A DNA stretch of 12,592 nucleotides, from positions 1 through 12,592 of the forward strand of contig VGAU01000029.1 of NCBI GenBank assembly GCA_016870675.1. The letters are read 5' to 3'. Positions 1 to 7,718 of the stretch are shown here, one piece after another (within the stretch, counting starts at the first letter, position 1; every line of letters starts with the position of its first letter). This DNA comes from Actinomycetota bacterium. GTDB lineage: Bacteria > Actinomycetota > Humimicrobiia > Humimicrobiales > Humimicrobiaceae. The notes under the pieces were generated by a model. The model ran no database searches. It saw only the letters and a program-made list of their open reading frames with translations, and was not told the DNA's origin. The position numbers and the translations under genes are program-made.

Positions 1-1
1 A

Positions 2-1132
2 TATTATTTTCTATTTATTTTGACTTTAATATTATCAATAATTGGCTTAATAATGATATCGAGCTCTTCTGATTCAATAGGAGAGAGATATTTTAACGAT
101 CCCTATTGGTTTATCAGAAGGCAGCTAATATGGTGGGCTATATCTTTTATATTTTTCATCCTGGCTTCAAGAATAAATTACCGTTATTACGGGAGATTTT
201 CTAATTTTATAATAATTATACTAATTGGACTGCTTGTTCTGGTTCTTATTCCTGGTTTTGGAATTAAAGTTGGCAATTACAGAAGATGGATAGATTTTGG
301 GTTTTTCAGTATTCAGCCTTCAGAGTTTGCAAAAATAGCTCTGGTCATACTTTTTTCCAGTAACCTTGATAAAAAATATAAAGATAATAAACATATTAAA
401 AATATAGTTTTCCCATCATTTTTTATTTTGTGTGTGGTTGCTATTTTAATATTCCTGGAGCCAGATTTAGGATCTGTAATTGTTATAGGGTTGATTATAT
501 TTATAGTTTTATTTGTAGGTGGGTTAAAATTTAAGCATTTATTTGGTTTAGGATTTATCGGGCTTGGAGTAACGGTAAGTTATTTGTTTTTAGAAGATTA
601 TAGAAGAGTAAGACTTGTTGCCTTTATTGAAAGAATTTTAGCCATAATTAATGGAACAGGAGAAAGTGGAGAGGCTGCTAACTTTCAGATATCGCAATCA
701 TTGATTGCCCTGGGTTCGGGAAATTTAACAGGATTGGGTCTTGGCAATAGCGTGCAAAAGTATTCATATCTTCCTGAAGCGCATACCGATTTTATTTTTG
801 CCATTGTTGGTGAAGAATTAGGCCTGGCAGGTACTATACTTATAGTGATTTTATTTATCCTTTTTATGTTTTTTGGCATCAGAGTTTGCATTAAGACAGA
901 GGATTATTTTGGCAGGATAATGGCAGCAGGTCTTACCAGCATCATAATCGTTCCGGCAATAATTAATATTTCTGTGGTTATAGGAATGATCCCTGTCAAA
1001 GGCCTGGCACTTCCTTTTATTAGTTTTGGAGGATCATCGCTGCTTACAAGTATGATAAGTGTAGGTATACTATTAAATATATCCAGGCATAATACATTGC
1101 CTGAAAGAATTCAGAATGATCTGGATAATTAA
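2..1132 (+). CDS. ftsW: FtsW/RodA-type septal peptidoglycan polymerase, 5' end cut by window edge
   Basis: This is a SEDS-family glycosyltransferase that polymerises lipid II at the septum together with a class B PBP. The reading frame is open to the first bases of the window, so the TTG at 20 is probably internal and the real start lies upstream; 376 codons are visible. It is a polytopic membrane protein whose first visible segment is the first transmembrane helix, ending in the SSSS stretch where FtsW usually has YSAS. Family motifs seen include RRWIDFG...QPSEFAK, EPDLGS, FQISQSLIALGSG, LPEAHTDFIFA (the conserved essential Asp is codon 788-790) and GLALPFISFGGSS near the C-terminus. The position ahead of murG, inside a dcw cluster, favours FtsW over RodA. 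It ends 46 bases before murG, with no promoter visible in that gap. The family call is firm; only the N-terminus is missing. Confidence 0.95.
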   Translation, partial: YYFLFILTLILSIIGLIMISSSSDSIGERYFNDPYWFIRRQLIWWAISFIFFILASRINYRYYGRFSNFIIIILIGLLVLVLIPGFGIKVGNYRRWIDFGFFSIQPSEFAKIALVILFSSNLDKKYKDNKHIKNIVFPSFFILCVVAILIFLEPDLGSVIVIGLIIFIVLFVGGLKFKHLFGLGFIGLGVTVSYLFLEDYRRVRLVAFIERILAIINGTGESGEAANFQISQSLIALGSGNLTGLGLGNSVQKYSYLPEAHTDFIFAIVGEELGLAGTILIVILFILFMFFGIRVCIKTEDYFGRIMAAGLTSIIIVPAIINISVVIGMIPVKGLALPFISFGGSSLLTSMISVGILLNISRHNTLPERIQNDLDN

Positions 1133-1178
1133 AATAAGATAATTTCAGATTTAAGCTTAGTGAGTAGGTAGGATTTGA

Positions 1179-2309
1179 ATGAGAAAAAAAATATTAATAT
1201 GCGGCGGAGGAACTGGTGGGCACCTGTATCCGGCTCTGGCAATAATAGAATACATCAAAGATAACTATCCTTTATGTGAGCTTCTTTTCATCGGAACCGA
1301 AAGGGGATTGGGAAGAGAGCTTATACCACAATACGGTGTAAATTATAAGATGGTAAAATCCCGTGGATTAATTTTGGATGGCAGTATATCCAAAAAAATT
1401 TTAAATATAATAAAGTTTTTTTACTGGTTAACTCTGGGTTTTTTTCAATCGTTTAAGATAATGCTGAAGTTTAAACCTGATATAATACTGGGTATGGGCG
1501 GTTATATCTGCGCCCCTGTTCTTTCAGCTGGTATTTTTATGGGTAGAAAGATAGCCTTGCATGAACAGAATTATATTCCCGGGAGGTTGAACAGTTTTTT
1601 TTCAAGATTTGCGCGGTATATTTTTATTAGTTTTGGTGATACGGATAAATATTTTAAAGTAAAAAAAAGTAAAATAATTTTTACCGGAAATCCGTTGAGA
1701 AAGGCTGTAGGACAATCAAAAAATATCGAGCCAGAATTTAAGAAATGGGGCCTGGAAAAAGGACGATTTACCATAATTGCTTTTGGTGGTAGTCTGGGTT
1801 CTGAAAAAATAAACAATACGGTAATTAATTTATATAATTATTTTAAAGATAATAATAAAATTCAGATTTTACTTATTTGTGGCAGCCGTTTCTACAACCA
1901 ACTGGCGAAAGGTGAAAAGAATATTATTGAATCTAAAGGTAAATTTATTTTAAAAATTTTTCCATACATAAGTGAGATGCAAGAAATATATAGAATATCA
2001 GATGTAATAATTTCCAGGGCAGGAGCAAATACTATATCTGAAATAATTGAATGCAATATACCTTCGATACTTATACCTTATCCTTATGCGGTGGCTAATC
2101 ACCAGTTCTATAATGCAGATTTCCTGGCCAGGAAAGGAAAAGCTATTCTGGTTGAAGATAAAGATTTAAATGAAGAAAAAATAATTAAAATTATAGAATT
2201 GCTTATTAAGGATGATAGAAAAAGATATAAAGAAATGAAAAATATAGAAATTAGAGATGCTAAAATTAATAGTGCAGAGATTATTACTTCAAAACTGATG
2301 GAGAACTAA
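1179..2309 (+). CDS. murG: UDP-GlcNAc:lipid I GlcNAc transferase MurG
   Basis: MurG transfers GlcNAc from UDP-GlcNAc to lipid I, giving lipid II on the cytoplasmic face of the membrane. The 376-residue length is typical. The N-terminal acceptor-side domain has GGGTGGH at residues 9-15 followed by YPALA, and HEQN at 128-131. The C-terminal UDP-GlcNAc domain has GGSLGS from residue 203, SRAGA at 279-283 with the following TISE, and a proline-rich IPYPYAVANHQ segment that matches the family's sugar-nucleotide site. The ATG at 1179 is preceded by a GGTAGGA ribosome site at about 1167-1173 and puts the glycine-rich loop at the expected distance from the N-terminus. murC starts one base after the stop codon, so the two are almost certainly co-translated. 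Confidence 0.97.
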   Translation: MRKKILICGGGTGGHLYPALAIIEYIKDNYPLCELLFIGTERGLGRELIPQYGVNYKMVKSRGLILDGSISKKILNIIKFFYWLTLGFFQSFKIMLKFKPDIILGMGGYICAPVLSAGIFMGRKIALHEQNYIPGRLNSFFSRFARYIFISFGDTDKYFKVKKSKIIFTGNPLRKAVGQSKNIEPEFKKWGLEKGRFTIIAFGGSLGSEKINNTVINLYNYFKDNNKIQILLICGSRFYNQLAKGEKNIIESKGKFILKIFPYISEMQEIYRISDVIISRAGANTISEIIECNIPSILIPYPYAVANHQFYNADFLARKGKAILVEDKDLNEEKIIKIIELLIKDDRKRYKEMKNIEIRDAKINSAEIITSKLMEN

Positions 2310-2310
2310 A

Positions 2311-3702
2311 TTGAAAAATACTGATAATATTTTAAAAAGAAATAAAAGGTGTTTTTTAATTGGAATAGGTGGAGCCGGGATGAGCGCTATAGCTCTGGTG
2401 CTCCATGGAATGGGATTTATGGTTTCAGGTTCCGATATAAAAGAATCCCGCTATACGAATGTTTTAAAAAATGAAGGTATTAAAATTATTATCGGCCATA
2501 GGAAAAAAAATATTGAAGGCGCAGATATAGTTGTCTATTCTACAGCAATACCTGATAATAATCTGGAAATGGAGACTGCCAGAGAAAAAGGGATTCCTAT
2601 ACTTGCCCGTTCTGATATATTAGCATGGATTTTAAATAGTAGAAACGGAATAGCTATTTCTGGAACTCATGGAAAGACTACTACTACTTCTATGACTTCT
2701 TTAATTTTTAGAGGACTGGGTCTCGATCCTATCATAGTGGTTGGGGGAGAATTAAATGAGCTGGGATCAAATGCAAGGTATGGAAAGGGAGATTACGTGG
2801 TAGCTGAAGCGTGTGAAAGTGATGGATCTTTCTTAAAATATAAGCCGTCTGTAAGTGTTGTTACAAATATTGAAGGAGATCATTTTGATTTCTATAAAAA
2901 TATTGAAGAAATAAAACAAAACTTTTTAAAATTTATTGGAAATACCAGATCTGGAGGTCTGGTAATCTTGAATGGTGATGAAATATATCTTCAGGATTTC
3001 TTTAAATCCAATGATAAAAAGATTATTTATTATGGGTTAAGTCCTGAAAATCATATTTATGCTGAAAATATAAAATTTTCCAATCTTACTTCCTCTTATA
3101 CTCTGGTTACTGGCAAGGGCAAAAAATCAAAAAAAATAAAAATCAAGTTAAATGTGCCCGGCATTCATAATATAAAGAACAGCCTGGCAGCTTTTGCAGT
3201 ATGCTATGGTATGAATCTGGATATGGAAAGAGCTGCTGATATATTAAAGTTTTTTACCGGAGTTAAAAGGAGATTTGAAAAAAGAGGGGAGAAGAAAGGT
3301 GCCGTAATCTTTGATGATTATGCTCACCATCCTTCGGAAGTAAAAGCAACTCTGGAAGCTGCAGCAGAAGAAAAAAATAAAAGAATAATCACAGTTTTTC
3401 AACCGCACAGATATTCACGGCTGGCTAATCTAAAAGATAACTTCAACAGTTGTTTTAATGTGAGTGATATCCTGATTATTACTGATGTTTATGGTTCAGG
3501 TGAACAGCCAATTCCGGGCATTACAGGTAAAATTTTAATTGATAATTTAATAGACAGCGGTTTTAAAAATAAAATAATTTATATTCCAAAACTGCGGGAT
3601 GTAGCCGAATATCTTGAACTCAGTATGAGAAACAATGATATGATTCTGTTAATGGGAGCTGGAGATATCACCAGGGTTACAGATGAAATATTAAAATATT
3701 AA
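2311..3702 (+). CDS. murC: UDP-N-acetylmuramate--L-alanine ligase MurC
   Basis: MurC is the ATP-dependent ligase that adds the first stem-peptide residue, L-Ala, to UDP-MurNAc in the cytoplasm. The 463-residue protein has the three Mur ligase domains: an N-terminal UDP-binding Rossmann part with GIGGAGM at 18-24; a central ATPase domain with the P-loop GTHGKTTTT from residue 118, then AEACESDGSF and NIEGDH; and a C-terminal domain with FDDYAHHP at 334-341 and FQPHRYSR. GIGGAGMS and the DDYAHHP motif separate MurC from MurD, MurE and MurF. Translation starts at TTG, 6 bases after a GGAGA ribosome site and one base beyond the murG stop. The gene precedes murB, as in many Bacillota-like dcw clusters. 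Nothing is truncated. Confidence 0.97.
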   Translation: MKNTDNILKRNKRCFLIGIGGAGMSAIALVLHGMGFMVSGSDIKESRYTNVLKNEGIKIIIGHRKKNIEGADIVVYSTAIPDNNLEMETAREKGIPILARSDILAWILNSRNGIAISGTHGKTTTTSMTSLIFRGLGLDPIIVVGGELNELGSNARYGKGDYVVAEACESDGSFLKYKPSVSVVTNIEGDHFDFYKNIEEIKQNFLKFIGNTRSGGLVILNGDEIYLQDFFKSNDKKIIYYGLSPENHIYAENIKFSNLTSSYTLVTGKGKKSKKIKIKLNVPGIHNIKNSLAAFAVCYGMNLDMERAADILKFFTGVKRRFEKRGEKKGAVIFDDYAHHPSEVKATLEAAAEEKNKRIITVFQPHRYSRLANLKDNFNSCFNVSDILIITDVYGSGEQPIPGITGKILIDNLIDSGFKNKIIYIPKLRDVAEYLELSMRNNDMILLMGAGDITRVTDEILKY

Positions 3703-3725
3703 GTTAATAATACGGGACTGAGAGA

Positions 3726-4661
3726 TTGAGGAAATTAAAACTAACCAGGGAAGAAATTAAAAGGGTAATTAAAGATACTGAACTGGATAATATAATATTT
3801 GATGTGGAAACATCTGAATTAACCTCTATTAAAGCTGGTGGAAGGGCATTATGTTATTTTGTAGCAGATAAAATGAGAGATTTAAAAAAAATGATTGTGA
3901 CCTGTATGAAAAACCAAATTGAGTTTATGGTAATTGGAGATGGCACTAATATTTTATTTAGCGATAAATATATTGACCTGGTGCTGTTAAAGCTGGGCAG
4001 GGATTTTGATTATCTGGAGTTTTCAGATGGGAATAAAATTATAGCAGGGGCTGCCTGTAAACTTTTAAAATTTGTAGTTGCAGCTGCGGTCAGGGGATAC
4101 GACTTTTCCGACCTTTCTGGTATACCCGGTACTATAGGTGGAAGTGTTATGGGCAATAGTGGAAGCAAATATAGGGGAATTTGCGATTTTGTGGAAAGAG
4201 TAAGCTATATTTCAAATAAAGGAGGAAATATAAGGGAAGAGACTATTGGTTTGAGTGATGGTGACTTTGGTTACAGGCATTTTTATATCCCGGATTTAAT
4301 AGTTCTAACCAGAATAGTTTTGAATAACAGAAAGTCTGATAGAAATAATATTTTAGAAAAAATCGCAAGCAGGATAAAAAATAAAAAACTAACCCAACCG
4401 GTTAATGTTAAAAGCTCAGGCTGTTTTTTTAAAAACATCCCTGGTTGCTCTGAATCTACTGGAGAATTAATAGAAAAATGCGGCCTTAAAGGATTTATTT
4501 ATGGTGGTGCCAGGATTTCAGATAAACATGCTAATTTTATTGAAAATTTTGATAATAGCAGTTCAGAAGATATATTTATCCTTTCAAAAATAGTAAAAGA
4601 TATTGTTATGGATAAGTTTAAAATAGAGTTAGAATATGAAGTAAAGGTAGTTGGGTTTTAA
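3726..4661 (+). CDS. murB: UDP-N-acetylenolpyruvoylglucosamine reductase MurB
   Basis: MurB is the FAD- and NADPH-dependent enzyme that reduces UDP-GlcNAc-enolpyruvate to UDP-MurNAc, the substrate of the upstream MurC. The 311 residues show the FAD-binding fold: TSIKAGGRA, VIGDGTNILFSD, DLSGIPGTIGGSVMGNSGS, DFGYRHF, and the C-terminal catalytic block SSGCFFKN plus GGARISDKHANF and EVKVVG. Two deviations stand out. The usual catalytic Ser in the SGS-x-FKNP block is Cys at residue 233 (codon 4422-4424). The usual NAGAYG after IPGTIGG reads NSGSKY. A TTG start at 3726 is chosen because no ATG or GTG lies upstream of the conserved TSIKAGG block; its ribosome site (GGGACTGAGA) is weak. The function is still very likely MurB, given the intact surrounding motifs and the cluster position. 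Confidence 0.95.
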   Translation: MRKLKLTREEIKRVIKDTELDNIIFDVETSELTSIKAGGRALCYFVADKMRDLKKMIVTCMKNQIEFMVIGDGTNILFSDKYIDLVLLKLGRDFDYLEFSDGNKIIAGAACKLLKFVVAAAVRGYDFSDLSGIPGTIGGSVMGNSGSKYRGICDFVERVSYISNKGGNIREETIGLSDGDFGYRHFYIPDLIVLTRIVLNNRKSDRNNILEKIASRIKNKKLTQPVNVKSSGCFFKNIPGCSESTGELIEKCGLKGFIYGGARISDKHANFIENFDNSSSEDIFILSKIVKDIVMDKFKIELEYEVKVVGF

Positions 4662-4662
4662 T

Positions 4663-5640
4663 ATGTCAGATATATCGGAAAAATTTAAAAACCTTCAGGT
4701 AAGAAAAAAGAAAAAGTTACTAAAAATTGGAGTAATTGCCGGCGGTATCTCATCTGAAAGAGAAATATCTCTTCTAACCGGGAAAAATATTTACCAGTCT
4801 CTATTAAAATCAGGGTATAATGCTATCTTTATTGATTTTAAAAACGATTTCTACAGTAAGTTAAATAAAATTAATTTAGTGTTTTTGGCGCTTCACGGAA
4901 GATATGGTGAGGACGGCACTGTTCAGGGTTTACTGGAGCTGATGAAGATTCCATATACTGGTTCAGGTGTACTGGGAAGTGCTATTGCTATTAATAAGAT
5001 ATTATCAAAGAAGATTCTGGAATATGAAAATATACTTACCCCAAAATACATTGCCTTGAATTCTAATGATGGCCTGGATTTAAAGAAGATAAAGTCGATT
5101 ATAAATGAAAAAATAGTCTATCCTGTAATAGTAAAACCAAACTGTGAAGGTTCAACTATAGGTGTAAACATTGTGAACAATAATGATCAGATCAAGCATG
5201 CTATTGAAGATGCGTTAAAATATGATAATAAAATTTTGATTGAAAAATATATTAATGGAAGAGAGTTAACCGTGAGTATTATAGGTAATGAGCCAGTTGC
5301 TCTTCCAATTATTGAAATAAAACCAAAAAGTGGTTTTTACGATTATAAGTCAAAGTACGTTAAAAATATGACCGAGTATATAGTTCCTGCCCAGTTGGAT
5401 AAAGAGATATCCAGGCATATATCTGAAGTAGCGGTAAAGAGCCACAGGGTGTTGGAATGCAGTAGCATATCAAGAGTGGATTTTATACTGGATAATCATA
5501 ACAATGCTTATGTTTTTGAATTAAATACTATGCCTGGCATGACTGCTACAAGTCTGGTTCCCAAAGCCGCTAGAGCTGCAGGGATTAATTTTGATCTACT
5601 AGTAGAGATAATATTGGATTTGGCAAATTTAAAAGTATAA
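4663..5640 (+). CDS. ddl: D-alanine--D-alanine ligase
   Basis: Ddl is an ATP-grasp ligase that joins two D-Ala in the cytoplasm to supply the end of the peptidoglycan stem. From the ATG at 4663 it has 325 residues. Visible motifs are AGGISSEREIS, with the catalytic Glu at 32, LHGRYGEDGTVQGLLE, VKPNCEGSTIGV, FYDYKSKY with the Tyr at about 226-228, SRVDF and ELNTMPGMT at about 286-294. The YDYxxKY tyrosine region is that of D-Ala-D-Ala enzymes rather than VanA-type D-Ala-D-Lac ligases, so an ordinary D-Ala terminus is inferred. A TTG at 4651 would add four residues and overlap murB by 11 bases; the ATG, two bases past the murB TAA, looks more natural, though neither start has a strong Shine-Dalgarno. 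About 20 extra basic residues precede the ATP-grasp fold. Confidence 0.95.
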   Translation: MSDISEKFKNLQVRKKKKLLKIGVIAGGISSEREISLLTGKNIYQSLLKSGYNAIFIDFKNDFYSKLNKINLVFLALHGRYGEDGTVQGLLELMKIPYTGSGVLGSAIAINKILSKKILEYENILTPKYIALNSNDGLDLKKIKSIINEKIVYPVIVKPNCEGSTIGVNIVNNNDQIKHAIEDALKYDNKILIEKYINGRELTVSIIGNEPVALPIIEIKPKSGFYDYKSKYVKNMTEYIVPAQLDKEISRHISEVAVKSHRVLECSSISRVDFILDNHNNAYVFELNTMPGMTATSLVPKAARAAGINFDLLVEIILDLANLKV

Positions 5641-5644
5641 CTTC

Positions 5645-5657
5645 AGGTGGTAAAATT
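5645..5657 (+). promoter_or_regulatory. Shine-Dalgarno AGGTGG with ATT start for ftsQ
   Basis: AGGTGG at 5645-5650 (AGGTG can pair with the CACCU of the 16S 3' end) lies four to five bases before an ATT at 5655. That ATT is in frame with ftsQ and would include its whole basic cytoplasmic tail. From the in-frame TGA at 5592-5594 to the TTG at 5736 there is no ATG, GTG or TTG in this frame. The other Shine-Dalgarno-like element nearby, AGGAGG at 5703-5708, has no suitable start in the ftsQ frame after it and encodes part of an arginine run. Initiation at ATT is inferred, not proved. Confidence 0.5.
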
Positions 5658-6473
5658 AAAAATAGTGAAAATATTATCTTAGCCAGAAGAAGAAAAATTT
5701 TTAGGAGGAGACTTTGGAATTTTTTCAGACTACTGTTGATTTGCTTATTTTTTACAGCAGTAGTTTGGGGCTTAAATTATTTTTATAACAGCAAGTATTT
5801 TAAGGTTAAAAGTATAGATATCCAGGGCAATACACATTATAAAGATGAGGAAGTCAAAGTTTTAATACCTGAAGTAATAGGCACCAATATATTTGAGATA
5901 AATAAAAAAAGGGTGGAAGAGACTATAGCCCGGGGGGAGTTATACTGGGTTAAGGAGGCAGAACTAAGCAAGATTTTCCCTGATAAAGTTATAATAAAAT
6001 TGGTTGAAAGAAAACCTTTCCTTATAATCGTCTATAAAGATAAATATTTTCTGATGGATAGTGAAGGGGTAGTGCTGGGTAAGATTGAGAAAGAAGATTT
6101 GAATGAGTACAAAGATTTAATTCTGGTAAGAAATGTTGTTAATTATAGTATCAATATAGGAGAAAAAATTGCAAAAAAAAATGCATTGAGCTGTGCAGAT
6201 ATTTATAAAGTCCTTGATAGTCAAATAAAAAGTATGATCAAAGAAGCAAGACTTAAAGATAATATTTCAGGAGATATAGTTTTTAAAACTTACAATGGAG
6301 TGGAAATCATCTTTGGCGACAGCAGTGAAATAGTAAAGAAAGTTGAAATATTGAAGCAAAAGAATTTTTTGAATGAATTGTTAAAAGAGGAAACAAATTA
6401 TACTATAATAGATTTAAGAAGTCCCGATAGTCCAGTAATAAAAAATAGTGGAGGTTCGATTGACAGCGAATGA
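5655..6473 (+). CDS. ftsQ: Cell division protein FtsQ/DivIB with POTRA domain
   Basis: FtsQ (DivIB) is a bitopic divisome protein that connects FtsA/FtsZ in the cytoplasm with the FtsB/L-FtsW-PBP complex outside. From the proposed ATT start it has 272 residues: a short cytoplasmic tail with two arginine clusters (ARRRK at 10-14, RRR at 17-19), one transmembrane helix at about 23-44, a POTRA domain beginning YFKVKSIDIQG at about 48-58 and containing FPDKVIIKLVERKP, then the FtsQ beta domain ending IDLRSPDSPVIK. The conventional start, TTG at 5736, would remove the basic tail and the first part of the membrane helix and has no ribosome site. The upstream frame reads as typical FtsQ N-terminus, so the longer form is preferred. 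A small sequencing indel hiding a normal start is the alternative. The 3' end overlaps ftsA. Confidence 0.9.
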   Translation: MKNSENIILARRRKIFRRRLWNFFRLLLICLFFTAVVWGLNYFYNSKYFKVKSIDIQGNTHYKDEEVKVLIPEVIGTNIFEINKKRVEETIARGELYWVKEAELSKIFPDKVIIKLVERKPFLIIVYKDKYFLMDSEGVVLGKIEKEDLNEYKDLILVRNVVNYSINIGEKIAKKNALSCADIYKVLDSQIKSMIKEARLKDNISGDIVFKTYNGVEIIFGDSSEIVKKVEILKQKNFLNELLKEETNYTIIDLRSPDSPVIKNSGGSIDSE

Positions 6474-7713
6474 TGAACACATTGTTGGTATCGACATAGG
6501 CACCACGAAAGTAATCACTTTAATTGGAAGAGTAGAAAAAAATAATATACTAAAAATAAAAGGTTATGGAATTTCTGGTTGTAAGGGGATAAAAAAGGGT
6601 CTGATTATAGATATTAGCGAAGCTACCAGGTCTATACTTAATTCTGTAGAAATGGCTGAAAAATCTACTAAAATGTTTATTGATAATGCTTATATAGGAG
6701 TTACGGGAAAACATATTTCTTTTATAAGTAATTGGAGTGAAATAAATATCAATTCTTCTAATAATATAGTAAGGAAAACAGATGTAGATAAACTTATTTC
6801 TATGGCAAATAGAGTGAATATACCCTCACAACACGAAATTATACATACTTTAATCAAGCAATTTGTTATTGATGAAGAAAAAGGGATAGTAGATCCTATA
6901 GGCCTTTCAGCCAGCAAACTGGCAGTTGAGTTATTAGCTGTTTATGGGACAGCTTCTCTAATTAACAATGTTGTTAATAGTGTAAAAGCAGCTAAAATAG
7001 AAATTGAAGATATAATTGTAGAAGCCCTGGCTTCAAGCGAGGCTGTTCTTACCCCTGAAGAAAAGGAGAGCGGAGTAATACTTCTTGATATTGGAGGCGG
7101 AACAACTGATGTTGCAATATATAAGAATAAAAAAATGATGTTTACATATTGCCTGCCGGTAGGTGGAGATTTAATAACCAATGACATTTCTATTGGTTTT
7201 AATATAACTTTTCCGAAAGCAGAAGAGATTAAGAAAAGATTTGCTAATGTTGATTACAACTTTTATGAGACTTTAAATAGAATCAATATAGGTGATATTA
7301 AGATGGATATCAATAAAACAACATTAAACATACGGTTGTATAATATAGTAAATTGCAGGGTTAAAGAATTGCTAAACCTGGTTAAAGAAAAAGTTGAAGG
7401 TTATAGTTTTATGCATCAAGTCCCATGTGGTCTGGTTATAACCGGAGGAACATCACTACTAAAAGGCATAGCTCTCCTGGCGAATTCTGTTTTTAATTTA
7501 CCGGCAAGATTAGGAGTTCCTTATGATGTAGAAGGGCCTTCAGAAGTGATTAGTAATCCTATTTATTCTACAGGTGTAGGTTTATTAAAATATGCTTCTC
7601 AACTGGAAAATTACCTGGATCTGGATCAGATAGGTGAAAAGAACCGGCAGCATACTTTTATAAGTAGATTTAGGGAATTTATTTTAAAAATTTTAAAAAA
7701 TGAAAGCAGGTGA
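6460..7713 (+). CDS. ftsA: Cell division protein FtsA
   Basis: FtsA is an actin-like ATPase that anchors FtsZ filaments to the membrane and recruits later divisome proteins. The TTG at 6460 is chosen as start because GGAGGT at 6450-6455 sits four bases ahead of it; the GTG at 6448 would overlap that site. This gives 417 residues. The phosphate-1 motif IVGIDIGTTK is at 8-17, an SHS2 (1C) region follows, the phosphate-2 loop LLDIGGGTTD is at 208-217, and ITGGTSLLKGI is the adenosine motif. The last 18 residues (about 400-417, FISRFREFILKILKNESR) form an amphipathic basic helix, the expected membrane-targeting sequence. The gene overlaps ftsQ by 14 bases and its TGA lies five bases before the ftsZ start, so translation is probably coupled on both sides. 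Confidence 0.97.
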   Translation: MTANDEHIVGIDIGTTKVITLIGRVEKNNILKIKGYGISGCKGIKKGLIIDISEATRSILNSVEMAEKSTKMFIDNAYIGVTGKHISFISNWSEININSSNNIVRKTDVDKLISMANRVNIPSQHEIIHTLIKQFVIDEEKGIVDPIGLSASKLAVELLAVYGTASLINNVVNSVKAAKIEIEDIIVEALASSEAVLTPEEKESGVILLDIGGGTTDVAIYKNKKMMFTYCLPVGGDLITNDISIGFNITFPKAEEIKKRFANVDYNFYETLNRINIGDIKMDINKTTLNIRLYNIVNCRVKELLNLVKEKVEGYSFMHQVPCGLVITGGTSLLKGIALLANSVFNLPARLGVPYDVEGPSEVISNPIYSTGVGLLKYASQLENYLDLDQIGEKNRQHTFISRFREFILKILKNESR

Positions 7714-7718
7714 TAGTT

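Noticed and set aside
5714..5788. 24-codon frame from TTG 5714 after the strong AGGAGG at 5703
   Set aside because: The best-looking Shine-Dalgarno leads into a peptide with no family resemblance, in a frame other than ftsQ. The AGGAGG is better explained as arginine codons of the FtsQ tail, though a leader peptide cannot be fully excluded.
7710..7718. GTG 7710 as the ftsZ start
   Set aside because: It lies inside the AGGTGA ribosome site and would leave ftsZ without one; GTG 7719 is correctly spaced.
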